Below, one piece after another: positions 1 to 8,885 of a stretch of DNA of 64,000 bases. The stretch is from JAWXUU01 sp044426085 (GTDB taxonomy: Bacteria; Bacillota; Clostridia; Christensenellales; CAMQZB01), in contig JAWXUU010000003.1 in NCBI GenBank assembly GCA_044426085.1, forward strand, positions 62,001 through 126,000, written 5' to 3'. Each line of letters starts with the position of its first letter. The first letter of the stretch is position 1. The position numbers were made by a program, and so were the translations under genes. The notes under the pieces were generated by a model. It ran no database searches. It saw only the letters and a list, made by a program, of their open reading frames with translations, and was not told the origin of the DNA.

Positions 1-30
1 CACATAATTATGGGCATTCCACACGTCCGC

Positions 31-106
31 GGGTCGATGTGGGCATCGACCCCTACGGGTGGTTTGTCCGTCTTGTGGGGCGGGAGAACACATGGGTTCT
101 CCCCTA
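31..106. repeat. two short palindromes of the GTCGATG/GAACACATGG family
   Basis: At 31-55 a palindrome with stem GGTCGATG and loop TGGG, and at 82-106 one with stem GGGAGAAC and loop ACATGG. Both types recur in the 3.5-4.1 kb field. Nothing else is recognisable at the window edge; no gene is supported in the first 200 bases. Confidence 0.75.
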
Positions 107-108
107 CG

Positions 109-203
109 CGGTGCTCGTGCATTTCAATATAAAATTGAATGCATGTAGCGATAGCGGAATGCTTTACCACAATTTTTAATTTTTAATTTTTAATTTTTAA
201 TTT
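109..203. mobile_element. partial miniature element (right end) with ATTAAAA heptamers
   Basis: The end motif TTTACCACAA at about 163-172 is followed by four to five 7-bp units of the ATTAAAA type. The left part is eroded and lacks the central hairpin seen in complete copies. It lies just past the stop of the surface-protein gene. Confidence 0.55.
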
Positions 204-224
204 AAAAAATGCTTTGCATTTTTT
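204..224 (-). repeat. fold-back hairpin at stop codon of the beta-helix gene
   Basis: AAAAAATGC-TTT-GCATTTTTT: a perfect 9-bp stem with a 3-base loop, touching the stop codon at 223-225. It could act as a transcription terminator. It belongs to a set of eleven such 3'-end hairpins in the window. Confidence 0.65.
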
Positions 225-3200
225 ATTGTTTTTTCTTTTTATAAATCACGTATCCAACAACACCGCCGACTACCAACACGCCTAGGACAATCCAAATCCA
301 TGCGTTGCTGCTTGAATCTGCTTGTGTTGTTTCTGGAACAACTGGAGCGATTGTTGCTGTTGGAGTTTCTGTTGCTGTTGGTGCTTCTGTTACAACTGGC
401 GCTTCAGTTGCTTCTGGCTCTGTTGTTTCTTCTTCTGTTGAAGTTGAGCTTGAAGATGTTCCGCCAACTGTGTACGAACTAGAAAGCGTGATGTTTGAAC
501 TGCTGCTTGAAGTTGGGGCAACATATTCTATTATTTCAAATGTTGAGAAATGCGTTACTGTGAATGTCACAGTTTTATCTACAACTGGAATGTTATCATA
601 TGTTGTTTCATCACCATCTGTGCTTGTATGTTTGATTGTCACATAGTCATACGTGTATGAATCTGGCAATGTCAATGCTATTGTTATTGGCGCGTTCAAT
701 TCTTCGTTTGCGATTGTTTTTTTCGTTACACCGTCATCAGTTAAAACATATGGAGTGATTGTGAATTCAAGAGTTTCTTCAGTTCCCGCTGTTTGAACCA
801 CTTCAAGACCAATCGTTGCGTCTGCCACGCTTGCTGAATTACCAAAATAAGAAACCGCCAAGCCTGAAACATCAACTGATCCTGTTACAACCGCATAACT
901 CGCTTCAATATCTTCACTGTTTGTTAACGTATCAATAGTCGATACAATATCAAGATCATCGTTATCATCAACAATCGCTGCTTCAATTGTATTAATCATA
1001 TCGACAACACCTGAATCACTTGCCAAAGTTTCGCTGTCTGCTGCTGTTATCAAATCAATCGCAGCTGAAACTTCGTCGGCATCTTCCACGTCAACATCAG
1101 TTAACCCCGCAACAGCATCTTCAACAGTGGAAGATGTTCCGTCTTCATCATAAACAAGAGTTGTTAAGTCTGAATCTGCATAGTATGGGTAGAAAATATA
1201 CGCTTCAGAATTGTCTACATAAATATATTCATCAACGCCCTCTACTCTAGAATTGCTACCAGTTTCATCATGATCCCAAATTTTTGCAGTTGAAGCAACT
1301 TTTGAATATTCATAATAGTTATAGCCTAGATTAAATCCATATGAACTACCGTTTGTGCTTAGCGCAAGTGGATAAGATACATCGATAAAAACATTATTGA
1401 TTAAAGTCAAGTTTGGAAGACCAACACCATGACAAGATGTTAAACCTCTGTAGTAATCTTTAATATCGTTATTTTCAATTTTCAATGAAACAGTGCCTGA
1501 TGAATACAACACCATTGCTGTGCTTCCTTTCATTCCGCCTGCTATTGTTTCTTCTGGATTGCTACCCAAAAATTCATTATCGCTTATAACGACTACACTG
1601 CCTACAGCAAGTTCAGAGTGAATTGCATTTCTAAAGTGACCATTGATAACGTTATTTTCAAAAATTAAGTTACCACCCGTATAAGAACCACCAAAATGGA
1701 TGAAGTTTTCTGCGCCTATTTCATTATCACAATCAATTCCATTATCATAAACATCATTTGTATCCGTTGAATAAAATGGACTCTCTTCATCTGTTGCACA
1801 ATATACTCCAACGGCATAAGCTTCACAATTTGTAACGCTTAGATTATGCACAGCAGTATCTTTCAATCTTATTCCTTGGTTATTTACATAAAATGCAATA
1901 CTATCAAAAGACACAGTTAAACTTTCAGTAGCGTTTGTACCAATATTAAATAGCCCCCACGTTGAGTCATTAGTACTGTTTATATATGAATTACTAATTT
2001 TTGGCAAATCACCTTCTGCATCAGCAATACCAACAAAACTCAAAGATTCATCAACATTTACGCCCAAAGAAACATTAAGATCAATATCTTTCAAAATATA
2101 AACTGTGTCGCCTTCGTCTGCTGCATCGATAGCAGATTGGAGTGAAGTGTAATAGCTATCTCCCACTTGAGCAACTGCACTGTCAACGTCAACTGAAACT
2201 GTGTATTTTGCTGTATCATCATTGTATGTAGCTGTATATCCTGTGGCGATATATGAAGATGGCTCACTTGTGAATGTTCCACCGTAGATTTCAACGGTAG
2301 AATTATCTGATACATAAACATCGGCATACGAACTAGTGCCTATATTGCTAGATACTTCACCGCCTGTCATTATAAATTCTGCATAATACTCAGATGAAAG
2401 ACCTGAATCTGTTAAAACAGCAATTCCGCCACCAGAAACTGCAGTGTTTCCAGTCACTTTACCACCAGACATAGTAAATTCGTAACCGCTATACAATGTA
2501 CTCGTTTTCAAAAAGGCTATACCACCGCCACCGTTTCCAGAAGTATTACCAGATATTTCTCCACCAGTAAAATCAAATGTTGCATCATAAATACAAACAC
2601 CTCCACCATAATATGTCGATTCATTATCTGATATTGTTCCACCAGACATATTGAACACTGCATCGTTATCTACCGCAATGCCACCGCCCCAAGGTGCTTT
2701 ATGCCCTGAAATTGTACCGCCATACATATTAAATGTTGCTTCATATATAACATAAACACCACCACCTGAAGCAGACTGGCTTATAGTAGTATTATTTGTT
2801 ATTGTACCGCCGTACATATTATATTCAACACCTGAGGCACATTCATTATTACTTAACCACGCTGATACGTATACACCACTGCCACCATTGGTTGAAGTAT
2901 TACCAGTGATATTTCCGCCGTACATATTCACAACACCTTTAGAATAAATACCACCACCATAACTTGCACCGCCACCAGTTATTGAGCCCGTGCCCGCTGA
3001 ACTGTCATACAAATTTAATGTTGCACCATTAGAAACTGTAATAACAGAATCAGAGCCATTACCTGTTAGCGTTTTACCATTTAAACAAATAGTTACTTCA
3101 CCACTAGTGATAGTTATATTATTTGTCAAATTAACATTATCTGATAGATAATAGTATCCTGCTGTCAATTCCCCACCAACTGTAGTGATTTCAGTCCAAT

Positions 3201-3357
3201 CACTGTGATCAGTTGTACATCCTGAACAATCGCAGGATACTTCTTCAGCAAAAGCCAGAGTTGAGCTTGTTAGGCTTACACCTGAAAATAGGCTTAGTAG
3301 AAGTGCTAGCACCACTATTAAGCTTATTAGCTTGTTTGATTTCAATTTTGTTTTCAT
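223..3357 (-). CDS. secreted beta-helix surface protein with C-terminal membrane anchor
   Basis: A 1044-residue protein of unknown specific function. The N-terminus is a signal peptide (Lys-rich start, hydrophobic core, AFA/EE cleavage near residue 37). Residues ~90-390 are repeats of the type NMYGGTI...GNTS..GGG, typical of right-handed parallel beta-helix (Pmp/pectate-lyase-like) folds. A second beta-helix-like block follows, then a Ser/Thr-rich part and a Pro/Thr/Glu stalk (TEAP, TETP). It ends in one membrane helix and KKKKQ. I chose the ATG at 3357 because AAGGAGAAAG lies just upstream; an in-frame start 17 codons earlier has no ribosome site. Transcription probably starts from a promoter with a ten-G spacer (3420-3447), so expression may be phase-variable. 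Adhesin or glycan-binding roles are inference. Confidence 0.85.
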   Translation of the reverse strand: MKTKLKSNKLISLIVVLALLLSLFSGVSLTSSTLAFAEEVSCDCSGCTTDHSDWTEITTVGGELTAGYYYLSDNVNLTNNITITSGEVTICLNGKTLTGNGSDSVITVSNGATLNLYDSSAGTGSITGGGASYGGGIYSKGVVNMYGGNITGNTSTNGGSGVYVSAWLSNNECASGVEYNMYGGTITNNTTISQSASGGGVYVIYEATFNMYGGTISGHKAPWGGGIAVDNDAVFNMSGGTISDNESTYYGGGVCIYDATFDFTGGEISGNTSGNGGGGIAFLKTSTLYSGYEFTMSGGKVTGNTAVSGGGIAVLTDSGLSSEYYAEFIMTGGEVSSNIGTSSYADVYVSDNSTVEIYGGTFTSEPSSYIATGYTATYNDDTAKYTVSVDVDSAVAQVGDSYYTSLQSAIDAADEGDTVYILKDIDLNVSLGVNVDESLSFVGIADAEGDLPKISNSYINSTNDSTWGLFNIGTNATESLTVSFDSIAFYVNNQGIRLKDTAVHNLSVTNCEAYAVGVYCATDEESPFYSTDTNDVYDNGIDCDNEIGAENFIHFGGSYTGGNLIFENNVINGHFRNAIHSELAVGSVVVISDNEFLGSNPEETIAGGMKGSTAMVLYSSGTVSLKIENNDIKDYYRGLTSCHGVGLPNLTLINNVFIDVSYPLALSTNGSSYGFNLGYNYYEYSKVASTAKIWDHDETGSNSRVEGVDEYIYVDNSEAYIFYPYYADSDLTTLVYDEDGTSSTVEDAVAGLTDVDVEDADEVSAAIDLITAADSETLASDSGVVDMINTIEAAIVDDNDDLDIVSTIDTLTNSEDIEASYAVVTGSVDVSGLAVSYFGNSASVADATIGLEVVQTAGTEETLEFTITPYVLTDDGVTKKTIANEELNAPITIALTLPDSYTYDYVTIKHTSTDGDETTYDNIPVVDKTVTFTVTHFSTFEIIEYVAPTSSSSSNITLSSSYTVGGTSSSSTSTEEETTEPEATEAPVVTEAPTATETPTATIAPVVPETTQADSSSNAWIWIVLGVLVVGGVVGYVIYKKKKQ

Positions 3358-3419
3358 GAATTCTTTCTCCTTGCTATTTTTTATGGCACTATCCTTATTA
3401 CGTACCATTAATTAAGGAC

Positions 3420-3447
3420 AGTATACCCCCCCCCCGAGAAAAGTCAA
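3420..3447 (-). promoter_or_regulatory. promoter with ten-G tract in its spacer
   Basis: On the minus strand: -35 TTGACT (3447-3442), a 16-base spacer TTTCTC plus ten G (3435-3426), then -10 TATACT (3425-3420). The predicted start is ~56 bases before the surface-protein ATG. A homopolymer within the spacer changes the -35/-10 distance when it slips; one more G would give the optimal 17. Confidence 0.8.
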
Positions 3448-3573
3448 GAATATTGGAGATTTATTTCAGCAGCTTGAAAAAAAATTACGTTTTTTGGCAT
3501 GTTTTGCATTGGATTTTGGGGTAAAGGTTGTTGATTTTATGGATTTTAGTGATGTTTTTCGCAATTATGAATG

Positions 3574-4130
3574 TAGGGGCGAACCCATGTGTTCGCCCGC
3601 ATGCGGGTGGGCGTTTGGGTTTTGTGGTGCGTGGGGCGTTTGGTTGTAGGGGTCGATGCCCACATCGACCCGTTGTCGGGTGGGGTTTGGGTTTTTGGGC
3701 GGTGGGCACATGCCGTAGGGGTCGATGCCCACATCGACCCGTTGTCGGGTGGGGTTTGGGGGTTATATAATAAAAAATGCGGGAAATCCGTTGGGGGTTT
3801 CTCGCATTTTTGTTTTGTTTTATATTTGCGTTTTGCACGTCCGTGGGTGCGGTCGAACACATGGGTTCGACCCTACATTTGATTGCCGCACGGCGTTAGC
3901 GTATAATTATGGGCGGTTGGCACGGGCACGGGTCGATGTGGGCATCGACCCCTACGGGGTGGTCGCATTGTTGGTTGCGGTCGAACACATGGGTTCGACC
4001 CTACGGGTGGGTTGCGGGGTTTTTCGCACGGCGTTTTTGCATAATTATTTGTGTTTTGCACGGGCACGGGTCGATGTGGGCATCGACCCCTACGGGTTGG
4101 TTGCGGGCGGACACATGGGTTCGCCCCTAC
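3574..4130. repeat. field of eight palindromic repeats, two loop types
   Basis: The 790-base gap between the surface-protein gene and acpS holds no credible gene. It carries palindromes at about 3574-3598, 3646-3671, 3715-3741, 3849-3876, 3929-3954, 3976-4004, 4067-4092 and 4103-4130. Type 1 has stem GGTCGATG and loop TGGG (or complement). Type 2 has a variable stem (GGTCGAAC, GGGCGAAC) and loop ACATGG. Both end in CCTACGG-like tails and alternate in the second half. Open frames through this field are by-products of the repeats. Confidence 0.8.
3772..3812. terminator. bidirectional terminator-like hairpin
   Basis: AAAAATGCGGGAAA pairs with TTTCTCGCATTTTT around an 11-base loop, with A-run on the left and T-run on the right. 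It could end transcription from acpS on the minus strand. Confidence 0.6.
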
Positions 4131-4149
4131 GGGTGGGTCGCCGTGTTTG

Positions 4150-4485
4150 TCACGGATTTTTTCGCAGTGCGTATGCGATTGCGTATTCGCCGTCGTGGGA
4201 GATTGAAACTTCTGTTTCGCCGAATTTTTCGTATATTCCGTGGAGTTTCACCGCGGGGATGTTGTTTTTGTGGGTGATTTCAATTTCCGAAAGGATTGGG
4301 AAATCGTTTATGCCAAATGTTTTGAAAACCGCTTCTTTGGCGGAAAAAATGCCCGCTGATGTCTGCTGTTTATTTTCTTTACTGGCGATGTATTCCCTTT
4401 CCGACTTTGTGAAATATTTTTGCACGAAAGCGGGGCTCATCTTGGCAAATTTTTCTATTTTTGTTATGTCACATCCAATCTTCAA
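4150..4485 (-). CDS. acpS: holo-[acyl-carrier-protein] synthase
   Basis: Transfers 4'-phosphopantetheine from CoA to the serine of apo-acyl carrier protein, in the cytoplasm. 111 residues, slightly short for AcpS (about 120-125). The N-terminal GCDI motif gives Asp6, and FSAKEAVFKTFG supplies Glu51, the two Mg2+/CoA-site acids of the family; SISHDGEYAIAYAL is the conserved C-terminal strand. It starts 17 bases inside the 3' end of recX, so the two are translationally coupled. Note that the recX-acpS overlap means the start cannot move far. Confidence 0.9.
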   Translation of the reverse strand: MKIGCDITKIEKFAKMSPAFVQKYFTKSEREYIASKENKQQTSAGIFSAKEAVFKTFGINDFPILSEIEITHKNNIPAVKLHGIYEKFGETEVSISHDGEYAIAYALRKNP

Positions 4486-5095
4486 TTTCTGTTTCCCCCT
4501 TTATTTCTTCTATCACGCTTTTGATAATTCCAAAATCAAAGCCTTTGCCCGCGAGGTTTTGAAAGAGTTTAGCATAATTTTCACGCGTTTTTTCCTTTCT
4601 TTTCATGTATTTTTCCGCCTGTTTTTTGCAAGCCTCTGTTTCATCTTCTGGGTTTGTTTCTAGCGCTGATATGATATCTCTTGAAATCCCCTTTTGCGAA
4701 AGTTCCATTTTGATAAGCTTTGCGCCCTTGCTTTTCAACCTTGATTGCATGAAATCCACTGCGTATTGCTCGTCGGAAATAAATGAATATTTTTTCAATT
4801 TTTCCATAGTTTCTTCAATCACCGCTTTGGAATATTCCTTGCCTTTCAAATAGTCGCGTGCCTTTTTTTCCGTCACTCGATACTGCGTGACATAAGCAAT
4901 CGCTTTTTTTAGCGCACTTTCGCGTTCTTCTTCAAACGCAAGCTGTTCAAGTTGTTCAACAGAAATTTCCTTGCCCACTTTGAGAAAGGATTTATACGCC
5001 ACAAACTTATCAATCGCCGTGCAAAATTCGCCGTCGATATAAATATTCACGCGGTCTTTATTTCTGCATTCCTTCATTTCTGTTATCTTAGCCAT
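4469..5095 (-). CDS. recX: regulatory protein RecX
   Basis: RecX modulates RecA filament activity. 208 residues with the tandem three-helix repeats of the family: the N-terminal part contains YIDGEF and SFLKVGKEI, the centre KKARDYLKGKEYSKAVIEETMEKLKKYSFISDEQYA in pieces typical of RecX (RxLxxKxxxxxIIxxxxxxLxxxGYIDDxxFA). Ribosome site AAGGAAGGGTGGAAG before the ATG. It overlaps acpS downstream. No recA is in the window, which is common. Confidence 0.88.
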   Translation of the reverse strand: MAKITEMKECRNKDRVNIYIDGEFCTAIDKFVAYKSFLKVGKEISVEQLEQLAFEEERESALKKAIAYVTQYRVTEKKARDYLKGKEYSKAVIEETMEKLKKYSFISDEQYAVDFMQSRLKSKGAKLIKMELSQKGISRDIISALETNPEDETEACKKQAEKYMKRKEKTRENYAKLFQNLAGKGFDFGIIKSVIEEIKGETEIEDWM

Positions 5096-5154
5096 CTTCC
5101 ACCCTTCCTTTTATTACAACCATTATATATCCCAAGCACGCAGTTGTCAAGAAC

Positions 5155-5181
5155 AAAAAAAGGCTGAAATAAATCAGCCTT
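5155..5181 (-). terminator. intrinsic terminator of ilvE
   Basis: AAGGCTGA-N6-TCAGCCTT 8-bp stem followed on the minus strand by a run of T; it lies 29 bases past the ilvE stop. Confidence 0.85.
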
Positions 5182-5209
5182 GTTTTTATTTGAATTTTGC
5201 TTATCTTGA

Positions 5210-6265
5210 TTATTTAACAACAACCATATAATCAAACGTGTCTTCCAAAACTGAATTTTGGATTCCAACTAGGGTGTCGTACATTTTTCTTGAAACTTCG
5301 CCCATTTCTCCGCCGTTGATGATGATATCTTCACCGCGGAAGTGGAGTTTGCCAACAGGAGAAACAACCGCAGCTGTGCCTGTGCCGTAGGCTTCTGTGA
5401 GCGCGCCTGATTTTGCTTTTTCGATTACTTCGTCGATTGAAATAAGTCTTTCTTCTGTTTTGAAACCTTGTGATGCTGCGATTTCAAGGATAGTTTTTCT
5501 TGTGATACCCGGCAAGATTGAACCTGTGAGTTTTGGTGTTGTAACCACGCCATCGATAACGAAGAACATGTTCATTGCGCCAACTTCTTCAACGTATTTT
5601 CTTTCCCTTGCATCAAGCCACAAAACTTGTGAATAACCTTCTTTTGCTGCTTTTTCGCCCGCTGCGAGTGATGCCGCATAGTTACCAATACATTTAGCTT
5701 CGCCTGTGCCACCGACAGCCGCACGAACGAACGTTTCTTCAACATAGATTGAAACTGGTTTCAAACCTTCTGCATAATAAGCGCCAACTGGGCTCAAAAT
5801 GATGAAGAAGATATAGTTGTGACCTGCGTGAACGCCAAGTGCTTCGTCAAGAGCCACGATTGATGGACGGATATAAAGACTTTCGCCTTCGCCAGTTGGA
5901 ATCCATTCTTTTTCAATCTTCAAAAGTTCGAAAAGACCTTCCATAACCACTTCTGATGGGAAAGTTGGAATGCACATTCTTTCGCAAGAACGGTTCATTC
6001 TGTTCATATTTTCCATTGGTCTGAAAAGCTTGATGTCGCCCGATGGTGCAAGATATGCTTTCATGCCTTCAAAAATGCCTTGACCATAATGAAGCACTGT
6101 TGTGCTTGGATCAAGTGAAAGTGGTTCATACGGTGTGATTTCCGCATTGTGCCAGCCTTTTTCAACTGAATAATGCATTTTGAACATGTGGTCTGTGAAA
6201 TACTTTCCAAAGCCAAGTGCACCTTCTGGCTTAGCTTTCTTTGCTGTTGTTTTTCTGATATTCAT
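5210..6265 (-). CDS. ilvE: branched-chain amino acid aminotransferase
   Basis: PLP fold-type IV transaminase that interconverts Leu/Ile/Val and their 2-oxo acids. 351 residues, the usual length of the larger (type II) BCAT subfamily. Conserved elements in order: HYGQGIFEGMKA (~59-70), RPMENMNRMNRS (~82-93), the PLP lysine Lys191 in AKCIGNYAAS, and EAYGTGTAAVVSPVG near residue 290. Ribosome site GGAGG 10 bases before the ATG. It is monocistronic: a miniature element lies upstream and a strong terminator downstream. I looked for a T-box or attenuator in the leader and saw none. Confidence 0.93.
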   Translation of the reverse strand: MNIRKTTAKKAKPEGALGFGKYFTDHMFKMHYSVEKGWHNAEITPYEPLSLDPSTTVLHYGQGIFEGMKAYLAPSGDIKLFRPMENMNRMNRSCERMCIPTFPSEVVMEGLFELLKIEKEWIPTGEGESLYIRPSIVALDEALGVHAGHNYIFFIILSPVGAYYAEGLKPVSIYVEETFVRAAVGGTGEAKCIGNYAASLAAGEKAAKEGYSQVLWLDARERKYVEEVGAMNMFFVIDGVVTTPKLTGSILPGITRKTILEIAASQGFKTEERLISIDEVIEKAKSGALTEAYGTGTAAVVSPVGKLHFRGEDIIINGGEMGEVSRKMYDTLVGIQNSVLEDTFDYMVVVK

Positions 6266-6337
6266 TTTTTATAATCCTCCATGTGTGGTTTTTAGATTCG
6301 TTTTTGGGTTTTTAGTTTTGGTTGGGAACTTATTTTT

Positions 6338-6546
6338 TTAAATTAAAAATTAAAAATTAAAAATTGTCGCTAGCGTAGCGTACGCCTGAAATTGTGGTAA
6401 TGCACTCGCTTCGCTCGTGCTTTCTATTTATAATTTTAAATATTGACTGCACAAGGGCTTGCCCGCGTGCTTTACCACAATTTTTAATTTTTAATTTTTA
6501 ATTTTTAATTTTCATCGAGCTCGCAGAGCGAAGCCTGTTTTTAATT
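6338..6546. mobile_element. miniature hairpin element, copy b
   Basis: Fills most of the 300-base gap between yigZ and ilvE. Left ATTAAAA heptamers, GTGGTAATGCAC end, hairpin GCACTCGCTTCGCTCGTGC, right hairpin with GGGC/GCCC stem, TTTACCACAA end, right heptamers, and the module ATCGAGCTCGCAGAGCGAAG. The central hairpin of other copies is missing, and a ~28-base GC-rich insertion sits near the left end. Confidence 0.7.
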
Positions 6547-6567
6547 GTGAAAATCTTCGATTTTCAC
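6547..6567 (-). repeat. fold-back hairpin over the yigZ stop codon
   Basis: GTGAAAATC-TTC-GATTTTCAC: perfect 9-bp stem, 3-base loop; the stop codon (6564-6566) lies inside one arm. Confidence 0.75.
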
Positions 6568-7184
6568 TCAAAACCATAATATCCTTCTTCCAGAACTTCC
6601 ACTTCGGCTTTGCCGTTGGTGAAGTCTTTCACTTTGCTTGCGTAGTGTGTTGCGGTTTCGCTTTTTGTTATCACGGTGATTGAAACTTTGTCGGTGTAGT
6701 CCACCGATAGGATTTCCACTTTTTCTTCTTTCAGAAACCTTTCGATAATTTCATATTCGGAATATCCAAGGTGGAAAACTTGCTTTGTTCCCATTTCGAA
6801 AACTGCGATATTTGAAGCGTCAAGTGCGTCGGTTGCTGATTTTGTGTACGCCCGAACGAGCCCGCCCGCGCCGAGTTTGATACCGCCGAAATATCTTGTG
6901 ACAACCACGCCGGAATAAGACAATTTCTTGTGTTTTAAAACTTCCAAGATTGGCTTTCCCGCCGTTCCTGATGGTTCGCCATCGTCGGAAAACCTTGCAA
7001 GAATACCTTGCTGGTCGGCGACAAATGCCCAACAGTTGTGAGTTGCATCGTGATATTTTTTGCGGATTTCCGCCACGCACGCCTTGCCTTCTTCTTCGGA
7101 AAAGCAGTTGAATGTTGTGCCGATAAAGCTTGATTTGTTTATCACAATTTCAGTATCTGTCGGCGTTTTTATCTGTTTATACAT
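6564..7184 (-). CDS. YigZ/IMPACT family protein
   Basis: 206 residues with the two-domain layout of the family: an IMPACT/UPF0029 N-terminal domain carrying the signature DDGEPSGTAG at residues 67-76 and VVTRYFGGIKLGAGGLVRAY just after, and a C-terminal ferredoxin-like DUF1949 domain. The molecular function is not settled; eukaryotic IMPACT regulates translation. I place the start at 7184, where AAAGG precedes the ATG; an upstream in-frame start adds 30 residues without family similarity or ribosome site. It lies 124 bases downstream of tyrS and may be read from the tyrS promoter. Confidence 0.88.
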   Translation of the reverse strand: MYKQIKTPTDTEIVINKSSFIGTTFNCFSEEEGKACVAEIRKKYHDATHNCWAFVADQQGILARFSDDGEPSGTAGKPILEVLKHKKLSYSGVVVTRYFGGIKLGAGGLVRAYTKSATDALDASNIAVFEMGTKQVFHLGYSEYEIIERFLKEEKVEILSVDYTDKVSITVITKSETATHYASKVKDFTNGKAEVEVLEEGYYGFE

Positions 7185-7308
7185 GTTATAAACCTTTATA
7201 TATAAAATAGAAATAATTTGAGATTTTGTGCGATTTTGGTTTTTGCGACCGCAGATAATATTCAAATATATCAAGGGTGCAAAAGCCGAAAGCGTGCGAA
7301 ATATCGGA

Positions 7309-8511
7309 TTATTTAATTACTAATTTTTGGTGGAATTTCTTGCCCTTATGAATAACAACTTCGCCAATTGATGGGTCGATTGCGCAGTTCACGTCAGCGA
7401 TTTTTTCTTCACCAAGCTTGACAGCTCCCGCTTCCACTTGTCTTCTTGCGTCACTTTTTGATTTGCAAGCGCCAACTTCAACCAAGATGTCGCAGATTGT
7501 TTTGCCCGCCACTTCGATTTCCACACCGACCATGTTTTCCGCATCGCCAGAGAAAGCAGCACGCGCTTGGTTTTGAGCCGCGATTGCATCTTCTTTAGAG
7601 TGGATAATAGTTGTGATTTCAAACGCAAGACGTTCTTTTGCCACGTTGATTCTTTCATCTTTATATTTGCAAATTTCTTCGATTTCTTCAAGCGAAACAA
7701 AAGTTAGAAGTTGGAAACATCTTGCAACGTCGGCATCTTCAACGTTTCTCCAGTATTGATAGAATTCAAATGGTGTTGTTTTGTTTTTATCAAGCCAAAG
7801 CGCGCCCTTTTGAGTTTTGCCCATTTTTTTGCCTTCGCTTGTTGTGAGAAGTTGCAATGTGATTGCATATGCGTCTTTCTTTTCTTTTCTGCGAATCAAA
7901 TCCGCACCCGCAAGAATGTTTGACCATTGATCATCGCCACCAAGCTGAATAGAAACGCCGTAGTGTTGGTTTAGATACAAGAAGTCGTAGGCTTGCATAA
8001 GCATATAGTTGAATTCAAAAAACGAAAGTCCTTTTTCCATTCTTTGTTTGAAACATTCCGCAGTAAGCATTCTGTTGACAGAGAAATGCACGCCGACATC
8101 GCGAAGGAAATTCACATAGTTGAGATCAAGAAGCCAATCTGCGTTATCCACGATGATTGCAGCATTTTCCCCTTCGAAAGAAAGGAATTTTGACATTTGA
8201 ACCTTGAACGCTTCCACGTTTGCCCTTATGATATCGTCTGTCATGAGCATACGCATATCAGTTCTGCCAGATGGATCGCCAACCATGCCAGTTCCGCCAC
8301 CAACCAAAATGATTGGTCTGTGACCCGCTTCTTGCATCATTTTCATTGCAACAAGTGGCACATAATGACCCACGTGAAGTGAATCAGCAGTTGGATCGAA
8401 ACCAACATAAAACGCAGCACTTTCACTGCCTAGCATTTTATATAAATCTTCTTCATATACAGTTTGTTTGATAAATCCACGCGCTCTTAGCGTGTCCATA
8501 ACGTTGCTCAT
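7309..8511 (-). CDS. tyrS: tyrosyl-tRNA synthetase
   Basis: Class I synthetase charging tRNA-Tyr. 400 residues. HIGH motif as HVGH at 46-49, KMSKS motif as KMGKT at 229-233 (the variant usual in TyrRS), tyrosine-pocket segment QAYDFLYL and QLGGDDQWSNI (~173-199), and a C-terminal S4 RNA-binding domain (SKSDARRQVEAGAVKLG). Ribosome site AGGAGC. A good promoter lies at 8582-8610 and no T-box is visible in the ~70-base leader, so regulation is probably not by tRNA. Confidence 0.96.
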   Translation of the reverse strand: MSNVMDTLRARGFIKQTVYEEDLYKMLGSESAAFYVGFDPTADSLHVGHYVPLVAMKMMQEAGHRPIILVGGGTGMVGDPSGRTDMRMLMTDDIIRANVEAFKVQMSKFLSFEGENAAIIVDNADWLLDLNYVNFLRDVGVHFSVNRMLTAECFKQRMEKGLSFFEFNYMLMQAYDFLYLNQHYGVSIQLGGDDQWSNILAGADLIRRKEKKDAYAITLQLLTTSEGKKMGKTQKGALWLDKNKTTPFEFYQYWRNVEDADVARCFQLLTFVSLEEIEEICKYKDERINVAKERLAFEITTIIHSKEDAIAAQNQARAAFSGDAENMVGVEIEVAGKTICDILVEVGACKSKSDARRQVEAGAVKLGEEKIADVNCAIDPSIGEVVIHKGKKFHQKLVIK

Positions 8512-8581
8512 TTTTTATTCGCTCCTAAAATTATAGTTCATATAAATCGCAATATACCACTATATATCGCTATACTTATTT

Positions 8582-8610
8582 ATTTTAGCACTTTAAAAAG
8601 CATTTGGCAA
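8582..8610 (-). promoter_or_regulatory. promoter of tyrS
   Basis: -35 TTGCCA (8610-8605), 17-base spacer, extended -10 TGC-TAAAAT (8587-8582). Confidence 0.7.
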
Positions 8611-8620
8611 ATGGTTTGTG

Positions 8621-8846
8621 ATTAAAAATTAAAAATTAAAAATTAAAAATTGTGGTAAGGCATGGGCTTCGCCCTATGCATCCAATTATTAGATAATATG
8701 AAAAAGGCGTCACTATCAACAAGTAACGCTCCTTTCATAATTTCAAATAAATAGTATGCACGAGCAACGCGAGTGCTTTACCACAATTTTTAATTTTTAA
8801 TTTTTATCGAGCTCGCAGAGCGAAGCCTGTTTTTAATTTTTAATTG
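8621..8846. mobile_element. miniature hairpin element, copy c
   Basis: Occupies the gap between tyrS and the aminotransferase gene. Heptamers, GTGGTAAGGC end, left bulged hairpin GCATGGGCTTCGCCCTATGC, central hairpin (GGCGTCAC/GTAACGCTCC), right hairpin GCACGAGCAACGCGAGTGC, TTTACCACAA end, heptamers and the ATCGAGCTCGCAGAGCG module. Confidence 0.75.
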
Positions 8847-8866
8847 TTAGGTTTCACTTTTCACTT

Positions 8867-8883
8867 GCAAAGCTCCGCTTTGC
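8867..8883 (-). repeat. fold-back hairpin 3 bases past the aminotransferase stop
   Basis: GCAAAGC-TCC-GCTTTGC, perfect 7-bp stem with a 3-base loop, followed by GTGAAAA-type units. Confidence 0.65.
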
Positions 8884-8885
8884 TT

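Noticed and set aside
305..646. Open frame antisense to the C-terminal stalk of the first surface protein (and the similar one at 12674-13366 opposite the lipoprotein)
   Set aside because: Antisense of Ser/Thr/Val-rich repeats gives long open frames by composition; no ribosome site.
3485..4663. Several overlapping open frames on both strands through the palindrome field, one reaching into acpS/recX
   Set aside because: They consist of repeat translations, have no ribosome site and run antisense to real genes.
8512..8620. T-box riboswitch before tyrS, valS or ilvE
   Set aside because: Leaders are short or filled by repeats and contain no T-box core (TGGNACCGCG) or specifier hairpin.
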